Positions 1-7,515 of a stretch of DNA of 40,867 nucleotides are shown piece by piece. The translations under genes were made by a program, and so were the position numbers. The stretch is from a virus. Below the pieces are notes generated by a model. The model made no database searches. It saw only the letters and a program-made list of their open reading frames with translations, and was not told the DNA's origin. Each line of letters opens with the position of its first letter. The stretch's first letter is position 1. The stretch is from the IMG/VR virus record IMGVR_UViG_3300030116_006156, positions 1 through 40,867 of that record, one strand, 5' to 3'.

Positions 1-11
1 GGCTTAACGCG

Positions 12-40
12 AGTTTAAAGTGTTTACGTATAAGAGTCAA
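12..40 (-). promoter_or_regulatory. sigma70-like promoter leaving the left edge
   Basis: On the minus strand TTGACT (40-35) is followed after exactly 17 bases by TAAACT (17-12), which matches the -35 and -10 consensus 4 of 6 in both boxes. It lies directly behind the hairpin that closes the capsid operon, so it would start a new leftward transcript that runs out of the window, perhaps for the tail genes. The same hexamer style and spacing occur at 9740-9768. The hexamers and spacing are seen; promoter function is inferred. Confidence 0.4.
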
Positions 41-57
41 GCCCCCCGAAGGGGGCT
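31..57 (-). terminator. hairpin terminator after the head operon
   Basis: Bases 40-46 and 51-57 form a seven-pair GC-rich stem (AGCCCCC with GGGGGCT). On the minus strand the loop is TTCG, a very stable tetraloop. The hairpin starts eight bases past the stop of the decoration-like gene. The tract that follows on the minus strand is only moderately T-rich, so termination may be partial. Confidence 0.65.
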
Positions 58-64
58 ATCATCA

Positions 65-532
65 TCAAGTTCCAGTAGATACCGTCGCTGATTCTACGGG
101 GTTAACAGAAACATCTGCTATGATTGCGTGTACACGGAAACGCAAAGCAGAAGTTCCTGAAGATCCAGAATCAAGAACGGTAACTTGGATTGCGTCAGCA
201 GAAGTAACCATGTTAACGCCAGCGGCTTTCAGATTAAACTGAATTATAGCGGCGGCGTTAGAGGCACCTCCATCAACAAGTGAATCTACATCCGTAGAGA
301 CACCTACATCCAAAGTAACGTTCGCGTTTCCAGACGCTTCCAAGACTTCCAGTGCACCACCGATAACGACGGTGTCAGCAGGTAAGTCGATTAGTTTTAC
401 CACATCGTCACCAGCTAGTGATGTGTTATCCACAGCATCATACACTGGTGAAGTGATAACGTAAGGGCGTTGTACAACACCGGGATGACCAACAGTGCCA
501 CCCCCGGTAACGGTACGATCATAAGTAGCCAT
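65..532 (-). CDS. probable capsid decoration or head-associated protein
   Basis: This 155-aa protein is the last gene of the head operon and directly follows the major capsid gene with a 13-base gap. The start is supported by AGGAGATGATT ending just before the ATG at 532. The protein is rich in Thr, Val, Ala and Gly, has no cysteine, and looks all-beta, with alternating hydrophobic and polar residues at about 60-150. No enzyme motif is visible. A small beta-rich protein right after the capsid gene is usually a decoration or head-stabilising protein. That role is inferred from position and composition; a head-tail joining role is possible. Confidence 0.6.
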   Translation of the reverse strand: MATYDRTVTGGGTVGHPGVVQRPYVITSPVYDAVDNTSLAGDDVVKLIDLPADTVVIGGALEVLEASGNANVTLDVGVSTDVDSLVDGGASNAAAIIQFNLKAAGVNMVTSADAIQVTVLDSGSSGTSALRFRVHAIIADVSVNPVESATVSTGT

Positions 533-545
533 TAATCATCTCCTA

Positions 546-1550
546 TTATGCAAAGTCGATAACGGCGCGAACAATAGCCTCTGGACGTAATACTTTACGA
601 CCAAACACATGAAGTCCACGAACAATATCGCTAAAGCTTTCAGTTGAACGAACTACCTCTGTCTTTGCAATGTGTGAAGCTGTAGAAGTTGAGGACATAT
701 GTCCAGCAAGAACGACGTTTTCACTACCATCTGTAGCCAGTGTAGCTGTGGCATCAGTCAATACAATTTGATCTGTGCCGCCTGTAGAGTTAAGTGCAGT
801 TGTCTTGTAACAAGCAAATCCAGCAATGTTACCCTGCATAACTAATCCATTACGCAGTGGTGATGTTGCGTCACCTGTTACCTGTACTTCTGCAAATTTA
901 GCTCCAGCACCAAACAGATTCTCGTAGAAAGCTGGGTTGGCTACAAACCAACGGTTTTCTTCTGGAATTGATTGATCATCTAACGCACGAGCCATAGCAA
1001 GCATCAGATTGATTGCATTGTCACCGTTGTTACCCGCAACGTTGATTGGAGCATTTGCTGTTCCAAGGTTGGTGGCATCTGTAGTGGTCAATGCAGATGG
1101 TGCTGTTGATCCTGTTGATAGTGAGCCAGCAATACCAGCCCCATCAGACATAGCTTGTAGAACATTGAAGTCATACTTACGCTTCAATGCAAACGCACCA
1201 GAAGATGTAGCAAGAGCTTCAAAGTTGATGTGGCTCTGACGCTCTTCAATGTCATCAATCTTAAATGCAAAAGCATTTGCCTGATCTACAACCATTGTAA
1301 TCTGATCATCAGCAAGGTCTTGTGGGTTTACCACAGCACCCCTAGTGTATGATGATACAGTGAGCACAGGCTCTTTGATAATACGAACTGTGTCTCCAAA
1401 GTTTTCAATTTCACCAGCGTAGTCAGTGTTGGTGATATCTTCCACGACAGAGGCACGACGGAAAAACTTCAGTACTTTCTGAGAATAAATTTCTGGTAGA
1501 AAGTTGCCTGAAGGTAAGTTGCCGTAACCGGCGGCTGTACCTATAGCCAT
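546..1550 (-). CDS. major capsid protein
   Basis: This 334-aa protein would form the icosahedral shell. It lies directly after the acidic coiled-coil scaffold gene and is led by a good ribosome site (GAGGAAG, 8 bases before ATG at 1550). The N-terminal part (about 15-75) reads as a flexible arm followed by strands with the text YSQKVLKFF and GDTVRI, which is typical of HK97-fold coat proteins of marine podoviruses. The length is ordinary for an uncleaved coat protein with a separate scaffold. It has a single cysteine (near residue 240). The assignment rests on gene order, length and overall sequence character. Confidence 0.85.
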   Translation of the reverse strand: MAIGTAAGYGNLPSGNFLPEIYSQKVLKFFRRASVVEDITNTDYAGEIENFGDTVRIIKEPVLTVSSYTRGAVVNPQDLADDQITMVVDQANAFAFKIDDIEERQSHINFEALATSSGAFALKRKYDFNVLQAMSDGAGIAGSLSTGSTAPSALTTTDATNLGTANAPINVAGNNGDNAINLMLAMARALDDQSIPEENRWFVANPAFYENLFGAGAKFAEVQVTGDATSPLRNGLVMQGNIAGFACYKTTALNSTGGTDQIVLTDATATLATDGSENVVLAGHMSSTSTASHIAKTEVVRSTESFSDIVRGLHVFGRKVLRPEAIVRAVIDFA

Positions 1551-1574
1551 TGTATACTTCCTCGTTTGAGATAG

Positions 1575-2468
1575 TTATGAATTTAGGTCTACACGACCCT
1601 CTGCACGGGCGGCATCAAGTTCAGCTTCTAGTTTGTCGAACTCCCACGGTTTTAATTTGCCAATTTCAGACGCTTTCCAAATACGCTTACTTGAGTCGTT
1701 ATCTGCAACAATGTTAGTAGAAACTTTTTTAGTTACTGCTGTTGCAGGGTCTTTGCTTTTATTTGAAGTTTTTGTCTTTTGTACACCAGTGTCAGCTTTG
1801 TAAAAATCAACAACTCTTGCCGCCCATTTAGCATCGGTATTATTTTTAAAAATACCATCTGAAATAGAGTCCGGCTGTTGGTCAAGCCACGCTAAAAACC
1901 TTTCGTCAGTGCGAAGAGTAATAAAGTCAGGATGATATGCTTGCAACTCTTTAAAAGCCGCTTGTATCTTAAGCTGTTCTTCCTTACCTTTTAGTTCTTC
2001 AACTTCCGATTTTAAAGCTGTAATTTTATTTTCAGCTTGTATAGATGAAACAGTTTCAACGATAGCATATACGTCAGGGTACTTGTTTTTAAACTCTTCC
2101 AACTCTTGTACGTTTTTTGGTAACTCTGTTGCAGAAACTCCGCTCTCAACGGCAATTTCTTGAGTTTTAGTAAGTTCTGACTCTTTTAACTTCCACTCTT
2201 CTAGTTTAGAATCGTAGTGTCTTTTTAAATCGTCGTAACGTTTTTTATAGTCTGTTTCAGGTTCTTGTTGTGGTTGTGCAAAACTAGAATCCTCTGCGGG
2301 AGTGGCCTCAGCTTTTTCTGTGGGGTCCTCAGCTAATTCAGTATGCTCCTTTTCATCTTCATCTTCATAAACTTCTTTACGATAGTCTCCACGATAAAGA
2401 TTTTCGTTGTTGACTGTGCCAAAGCTATCATTGGGCTTATTGGCACGATGCCCTTTTTGTTTTGCCAT
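1575..2468 (-). CDS. capsid scaffolding protein
   Basis: This 297-aa protein lies between the 230-aa gene and the major capsid gene, the usual scaffold place. It is highly charged and has no cysteine. Residues about 30-65 are very acidic (EDEDEKEHTELAED), about 70-165 are strongly predicted coiled coil with Lys/Glu heptads, and the C-terminus mixes basic and acidic helices, as in scaffolds that touch the coat protein with their C-terminal helix. ATG at 2468 is preceded by AGGAG. Role inferred from position and composition. Confidence 0.75.
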   Translation of the reverse strand: MAKQKGHRANKPNDSFGTVNNENLYRGDYRKEVYEDEDEKEHTELAEDPTEKAEATPAEDSSFAQPQQEPETDYKKRYDDLKRHYDSKLEEWKLKESELTKTQEIAVESGVSATELPKNVQELEEFKNKYPDVYAIVETVSSIQAENKITALKSEVEELKGKEEQLKIQAAFKELQAYHPDFITLRTDERFLAWLDQQPDSISDGIFKNNTDAKWAARVVDFYKADTGVQKTKTSNKSKDPATAVTKKVSTNIVADNDSSKRIWKASEIGKLKPWEFDKLEAELDAARAEGRVDLNS

Positions 2469-2550
2469 TGTATTCTCCTATCTCACGGGGCCTCATGGCG
2501 GAGGGTAGCCGTAGGTTATGGGGTCAGCGGGATTGCTGAGTAGCCATGAA

Positions 2551-3243
2551 TTAGGATTGCTTTGCTCGTTTTTGAACTTCTTTTTTACCGCGATTATTTA
2601 TTTTTTCAAGACGGTCATAGCCAATGATTTTGGCAAGTTCTGGGGGGATTAAAACCTCTCCTCTAGAAACGAGCAGAGCTACATAATCTTCTTTACTTAT
2701 TTTATCGTTACGTGCTGATATGTCAACACCTTGCTGTTCCGCTTCCTCTAGCGCATTTATAATCATTTCTTTAACGTCGGAGGAACCCATGAATTCTACA
2801 GCGGGAGCATTTAGTACAAATGTTCCTGAAGGAACATCCACCGGAACATCATCAGCTACAGTTGCTTCTTTAGAAACGTTTTCTGGTTCTGTTCCAATAA
2901 ACCCCGGCTGATTAATTCGTGGTGCTGTAGACTGGGGGCTTGCAAAACCTTCAGTGCCACCCATTTTCATCGGTTTTTTTACGGGTGATGCCAATTTTGT
3001 TATGCGTGAAAGTAAATCTATTGTCGCTTCACCTAACGGGGCTGATTGTTGTGGTTGCTGAGTCATGGTCTGCATTTGAGTAGCCACAGGGGTAGGAGCA
3101 GTGTCTTGCTGTTTTACAAACATAGCATCACTTTTAGCCTGTTGTATTTTTTTACGAGCCTTAGTAAATTCTGCCGCAAATCTGTAGTTACCCTCAGAAA
3201 GTAACGCTTTTTCTATAGATGTGATTACTTCAAGATTTTGCAT
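2551..3243 (-). CDS. conserved head-operon protein, function unknown
   Basis: This 230-aa protein follows the portal region and overlaps the end of the small overprinted gene by 14 bases. The N-terminal 45 residues form a charged helix, about 45-75 is Gln/Pro/Thr-rich linker, and about 130-215 is the compact part, with the texts VPSGTFVLNAPAVEF and SRGEVLIPPELAKIIGYD. The C-terminal tail is basic (KKEVQKRAKQS). I recognise the compact part as a type common in marine podovirus head operons, but I know no proven function. There is no cysteine. A head-assembly or minor virion role fits the place. Confidence 0.6.
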   Translation of the reverse strand: MQNLEVITSIEKALLSEGNYRFAAEFTKARKKIQQAKSDAMFVKQQDTAPTPVATQMQTMTQQPQQSAPLGEATIDLLSRITKLASPVKKPMKMGGTEGFASPQSTAPRINQPGFIGTEPENVSKEATVADDVPVDVPSGTFVLNAPAVEFMGSSDVKEMIINALEEAEQQGVDISARNDKISKEDYVALLVSRGEVLIPPELAKIIGYDRLEKINNRGKKEVQKRAKQS

Positions 3244-3463
3244 TTGTTTTTACCACTTTTTCAAAATCACTCTTGAGGTTCATTAACGTTTCCAGTAAAA
3301 CCATCTTCCCCTGCATTTGGAACATTTCCCGTTCCGATTGTGCCGTTACCAACCCCCGAAGCGTCAACTGGTGGAGGTCCGTCAGATAGTTCGTTAGGCC
3401 CTCCCATGCCTGTGGGTTGTTGACCAGCGGCCCCACTTTCTGGGCCAACTCCTTGTTGAGCAC
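3230..3463 (-). CDS. small protein overprinted on the portal gene tail
   Basis: A 77-aa reading frame begins at GTG (3463) with AGAGGA eight bases upstream. It runs in another frame through the last 197 bases of the portal gene and ends 14 bases inside the next gene. The product is not low-complexity junk. It has an amphipathic helical pattern (LTNYLTDLHQLTLRGLVTAQ, then SEREMFQMQGKMVLLETLMN), like the short helical proteins found next to portal genes in many podoviruses. The portal frame in the same bases is Gly/Pro/Asn-rich disordered tail, as expected if this frame carries the constraint. Function unknown. Confidence 0.7.
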   Translation of the reverse strand: MLNKELAQKVGPLVNNPQAWEGLTNYLTDLHQLTLRGLVTAQSEREMFQMQGKMVLLETLMNLKSDFEKVVKTNAKS

Positions 3464-5366
3464 TTTGAATTCCTCTTAAAATTTCTGCGTAAATCTGTGC
3501 CTCGTCAAGATCATTAACAAGCAAATCTGGATCAATATCCTGTGAGATAGCTATCTCTTTAACGAGGTTAGGTAGTTTAATAAATGGGGCTAGTAATGGA
3601 TTACCAACTGTTTGTAACAATGCTGTAAGTCGCTGTGAACGAACTTCCTTTTGCATTACGGCGGATGTGCCACGAGGTTTAATTTCCAAGTCTCCAACTA
3701 TTTCTGGAGAGTTTTCGTCGTATTGCATATTCCATTGGAAATACGCTTCCCCTAGAGGCTTAAGTAAATAATCATCAATGTTTTTAATTACGGTTTTTAA
3801 GGACAAAGAACCTGACCCTAAAAGCATAGATAGCCCTGAGGCTGTACGTCCGGTTCCTGTTACGCCTGTCTGTCCGTGAAGCACTGAGGGTATTCCGGTT
3901 TCTTCATCGGCTAACTGGCGGCTTATCTGGTACATTTGGATGTTTTCTGGTGCGGTGTTTGGAAACTTCAGTCCATTAATCGCTGTCCCAGTTACACCGG
4001 ATTGCCGTCTGAATATTTTACCCGGAAAGATATCAAAGTTTTGACCGGGAACAAGGCTAGCCTCGTCAACATCAAAAACAAGATTCCCTGCTAACGCTAA
4101 ATTGTCTATTGCCATACGCACATGCCCATTCATGAGCATCTGTGCGTCTTCCATGTTTTCTGCAACGCCAACACCCCATATTTGATAGGGATTGATTTCA
4201 TAAGGGAATGCTTGAAAAGGGATTCGCGCTGGAGTAAAAGGATTCAAAACGCATCGTAAAATAATACTACCACAAACCCACGCGTTAATTTGAACCTGAT
4301 CTAATTCATCAATATCATCAGAAATACTCATCCCGACTTCACGGGCAAATTTGGCGTCTAAAACACCCCAGTATTCTAAAACTTCAAAACGATTTTCTTG
4401 ATAGTAAGGTTCTGTCTCGTCCTCTCGGATAGTGTCTTCATAATACTTATCCTCGTAGTTAGGTCCTTTTGCTATACAAGTTTCAATTGCCTCCCTATCA
4501 AAAAACGGAAGTGACATTAAAGACCGTAGCTGTTGACGATTCATACGATGACGCTGTATAACGTATTCACAGTCGTTGATATTTACAGCAGAAGGATCAG
4601 GGTGAAAATCCCAAAGTGATACATGCTCAATTTTAGGAACCAATTTTTCCATAGGGTTGTAAGTTCGACCCTGATCACCGCTGTCCCAACGGTGAATTTG
4701 TTTGTAAAAATTGAATGGTCCTTTTATAACCCCTGTGCCTAGTAAAGCAGATTCAAATATCGCGTAACGTAGTACGTTAACAGCGTCAGTATCTAATAAC
4801 TGATCATGAATCTGTTTTTCTAGTAAACGTGCCGCTTCTTTAGCCGGTTCAACTTGAGGTTCTCCGACATTAGATGGTCCCTCTGTAAGATTAAGGCCGT
4901 CATACTTTGAACCTAAATTAGATAGCTGAGTGGCACCCGGTGGCAATTCCATGCCATCCCCGGGAAAACCAAAAGGGCTTTGCATTGGTAAAGCTTGATC
5001 AAGGGGCGTGGTAACGTGAGCAAATTCAGCAATACCTTCTGGAACAGGACTTGATTCAACAACAATTGGAAACTTTTTATTTGCAAAAAGTATATCAATT
5101 ATCTGTCCGTAGGCGGCTAGAACTTTAGTTTTTGTTATTTTAATAAATACTTTAGACCGCTCACTTTCACGATACTGTGTTGTTGAGTCGTAATAGCCTT
5201 TGTAGTTTTTGTACGCTTGTAGCCACCGCTCTTCATGACTGCGGCGACCATTTTCAGAATCTTCAAACTTATTCTGAATATACCCGGCTAAACCGGGCAT
5301 TTGCTGTTCAGCGTCAATAACTTCAACCTGACCATCGTCAGGCTGTTCCATAAACCCTTGGGCCAT
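3267..5366 (-). CDS. portal (head-tail connector) protein
   Basis: This 699-aa protein would form the dodecameric portal vertex through which DNA enters and leaves. Position between terminase and scaffold, size, and the long alpha/beta core support this. Residues about 470-560 hold the text GVTGTGRTASGLSMLLGSGS followed by a long helix (TVIKNIDDYLLKPLGEAYF), a pattern I associate with podovirus portals, where the long helix lines the channel. About 130-190 is an insertion rich in Pro/Gly. The last 55 residues are Gly/Pro/Asn-rich and share DNA with the small gene at 3230-3463. ATG at 5366 has a weak ribosome site; a second ATG five codons later follows AAGGG. Confidence 0.85.
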   Translation of the reverse strand: MAQGFMEQPDDGQVEVIDAEQQMPGLAGYIQNKFEDSENGRRSHEERWLQAYKNYKGYYDSTTQYRESERSKVFIKITKTKVLAAYGQIIDILFANKKFPIVVESSPVPEGIAEFAHVTTPLDQALPMQSPFGFPGDGMELPPGATQLSNLGSKYDGLNLTEGPSNVGEPQVEPAKEAARLLEKQIHDQLLDTDAVNVLRYAIFESALLGTGVIKGPFNFYKQIHRWDSGDQGRTYNPMEKLVPKIEHVSLWDFHPDPSAVNINDCEYVIQRHRMNRQQLRSLMSLPFFDREAIETCIAKGPNYEDKYYEDTIREDETEPYYQENRFEVLEYWGVLDAKFAREVGMSISDDIDELDQVQINAWVCGSIILRCVLNPFTPARIPFQAFPYEINPYQIWGVGVAENMEDAQMLMNGHVRMAIDNLALAGNLVFDVDEASLVPGQNFDIFPGKIFRRQSGVTGTAINGLKFPNTAPENIQMYQISRQLADEETGIPSVLHGQTGVTGTGRTASGLSMLLGSGSLSLKTVIKNIDDYLLKPLGEAYFQWNMQYDENSPEIVGDLEIKPRGTSAVMQKEVRSQRLTALLQTVGNPLLAPFIKLPNLVKEIAISQDIDPDLLVNDLDEAQIYAEILRGIQSAQQGVGPESGAAGQQPTGMGGPNELSDGPPPVDASGVGNGTIGTGNVPNAGEDGFTGNVNEPQE

Positions 5367-5368
5367 AG

Positions 5369-5590
5369 TTATTTACCAGATTCGTTATATAAAGAGGTAT
5401 CGTCTGCCATTGAAAACAGTGACGGATCAACAGTTGTTTTTGTTTGTACCTTTGGTGCATCTTCTGTTAAAACATCAGTTTTTGCTTGCGTATCAAACTC
5501 TAGTCCTTCACGGTAGAGATTTGATTCTCCCACATTAGCGTCAACTGTTTGCTTATCAGCATTCATGATTTGTGCTTCACTATAATTCAT
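5369..5590 (-). CDS. small acidic protein between recombinase-like gene and portal
   Basis: A 73-aa acidic protein starts at ATG 5590 after AGGAG and stops three bases before the portal start, so it is coupled to it. It has no cysteine, no membrane segment and no motif I recognise; the Asp, Thr and Ser content suggests a mostly disordered chain. Its place in the packaging operon suggests a minor structural or assembly role, but nothing in the sequence proves one. Confidence 0.6.
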   Translation of the reverse strand: MNYSEAQIMNADKQTVDANVGESNLYREGLEFDTQAKTDVLTEDAPKVQTKTTVDPSLFSMADDTSLYNESGK

Positions 5591-5607
5591 GGTATTCTCC
5601 TAAGTTA

Positions 5608-7515
5608 TTAATAGCCTCTTGTTCTGGCTCCAAATTCACCAAAACTCTGTAGTAGTTCATCTTGATCCATGTCGTAAGATCGTTCTAGTAGCTCTGTTCC
5701 TTCTTCTGCTGTTGCTTTAGCACCCATTTCTGCAAGCGGAATAACCGCGCCCGGAGGCGTTAATTCTGCCGCAAATTTTGCTGTGCGTAGTCCCGTTGAA
5801 ACTTCAGGAGATGTGCCTAAAATTCCCTCACCTTTTTTTATATCTGCTTGAATTTCTTCTGCGAGAAAAACAGCCCCAACTGTAGGTACTATTGGTCCTA
5901 AAGCTTTTGTTAAGTTTATGCCAAGTTTTTTTAAACCGTCTTTAAACTTAGCTTGATCCTCCTCAGAAAGGGGAGTAACAGAGGGAGTTTTTGATTTAGC
6001 TTCAGCACGGGTTTCAGCGAGTTTTTGACGCTCTGCTTGAAGTTGTTCTGCTTTTGCTATATTTTCTTCTTCTTGAGCTAAAGCTTTCTTTGTTATATCC
6101 TGTGCCGCTTTCTTATTTTCAGCAGTTACTAGTTCTCTTCTTGACTCTAATGACGCTAGCTCTTCCGTTGTCATTTGACGAGGTTCAACAACAGTTTTTT
6201 CAGATAATTGTTCGCCCCTACGAACAACCTTAATCGGACTAGCATCTTTATCTGTAAAGCCGGGGATATCAAGACCCATAGCGGTTGCTGTCTCATTTAG
6301 AGTGCTCGCGCCAATTGCCTCACCAATCATACTTTCAAAAGAAAGTTGAACAGCCGCCAACGGGTTATCTGTGCGTACAATAGTTGAAAGATAGTGTTTG
6401 TTACCTACTTTTCCAATTGCCGCGTTAAGTTGAGCATCTGTGTGACCGAGCATTTTTTCTGCTTCTTCAGGATACCCAAGCTCACTCACAATCATAGTAT
6501 AGATTATTTTACGGAAATCTTTAGCTTCGTCAAAAGGACGACCCAAGATTCCTTCAAACTGTTCCATTCGTGGAGTAATATTTTCCCGAATGGCGTTTGT
6601 CATTTTTTGTGTGGTTACGTCAGGAAATAGGTTGTCTGATCCTAATGACTGCGCTTCAACTGCTTGTAAAGCTAAAGTTTGATATAAAATACTGTTTTTA
6701 TCAAGAATTAAATCAGTAGCTGTTTTATTACCCGTTGTGCCCACAGGAAATATAATTGCTCCTTTTTCAATATCAAAGTACCCCGGGGGACGATCTACTT
6801 CAATCGTGCTTAAGTCGTAAGCACCTAAACGTAAATCTGCGACTTCTCCGGGACGATACGGGGCAAGAGAGCTTGCAATTAATGCATTTGCAGTGCTGGT
6901 ATCTTCAACGGTGCTTAAACCTGCTACAATTTCAGGAAAAGCCTGTTTTGCAGGAGGAATTCCCTCAAACGATTTACTTCCTCGTGATTGTTTTGCAGAA
7001 GCTAAACCAGCGGCCTTTTCTTTTGGATTTTGATACAAAAAAGCCGCGTCATCTGTTACGAGAGTATGTGTGCCTTTAAGGGAATTAAATACGCCCGACC
7101 AACCGGGATCAATTGACGCCGTATGTTTAGCAATTTTCTCCATTGCCTCACGGCTGTTAGAAATGTCTTTAAATGGTGTGTCAAGAGTAAACCCGGCTTT
7201 TTGAGTACTATTCAATACAACATTTGCACGGTTAGAGATTGTTCCGGGGGAAGGAGACTCCCCCGGCATTATTTTATTTTCTGGCGGAAACATTTCAGCA
7301 AACACTTTACCAATTGGTGTTGCTTGCGTAGCTGGTTGTAACTTAATACCCCGAGCATAAAAATCTAAAACAACAGACTCACGAACAGTTAACGTGCCAT
7401 TCAGTAGTTTATCTTCAAGAAAAGAACGCACTGGCAAATCATTGTAACTTGCGTAACCTAACTTCTTTACAAGCTCTGTTAGAACCTCTTGCTGTGTTTT
7501 TCTTTTTTGTGCCAT
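5608..7515 (-). CDS. tyrosine-recombinase-like protein with long C-terminal extension
   Basis: This 635-aa protein has a catalytic-domain pattern of a tyrosine recombinase at about 195-380: Arg I in APYRPGEVADLRL (R221), a beta-hairpin lysine in TTGNKTATD (K264), the box KDFR (R335, with Lys at the usual first His), LGH (H358) and a candidate nucleophile in KHYLST (Y375). About 100-180 resembles the helical core-binding domain. Residues 440-540 are charged coiled coil, and about 545-570 is hydrophobic (GPIVPTVGAVFLAEE). The gene lies inside the packaging operon, directly after TerL (stop and start adjoin). It could be a working integrase, a resolvase, or a virion protein derived from one. The pattern is seen; function is inferred. 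Confidence 0.7.
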   Translation of the reverse strand: MAQKRKTQQEVLTELVKKLGYASYNDLPVRSFLEDKLLNGTLTVRESVVLDFYARGIKLQPATQATPIGKVFAEMFPPENKIMPGESPSPGTISNRANVVLNSTQKAGFTLDTPFKDISNSREAMEKIAKHTASIDPGWSGVFNSLKGTHTLVTDDAAFLYQNPKEKAAGLASAKQSRGSKSFEGIPPAKQAFPEIVAGLSTVEDTSTANALIASSLAPYRPGEVADLRLGAYDLSTIEVDRPPGYFDIEKGAIIFPVGTTGNKTATDLILDKNSILYQTLALQAVEAQSLGSDNLFPDVTTQKMTNAIRENITPRMEQFEGILGRPFDEAKDFRKIIYTMIVSELGYPEEAEKMLGHTDAQLNAAIGKVGNKHYLSTIVRTDNPLAAVQLSFESMIGEAIGASTLNETATAMGLDIPGFTDKDASPIKVVRRGEQLSEKTVVEPRQMTTEELASLESRRELVTAENKKAAQDITKKALAQEEENIAKAEQLQAERQKLAETRAEAKSKTPSVTPLSEEDQAKFKDGLKKLGINLTKALGPIVPTVGAVFLAEEIQADIKKGEGILGTSPEVSTGLRTAKFAAELTPPGAVIPLAEMGAKATAEEGTELLERSYDMDQDELLQSFGEFGARTRGY

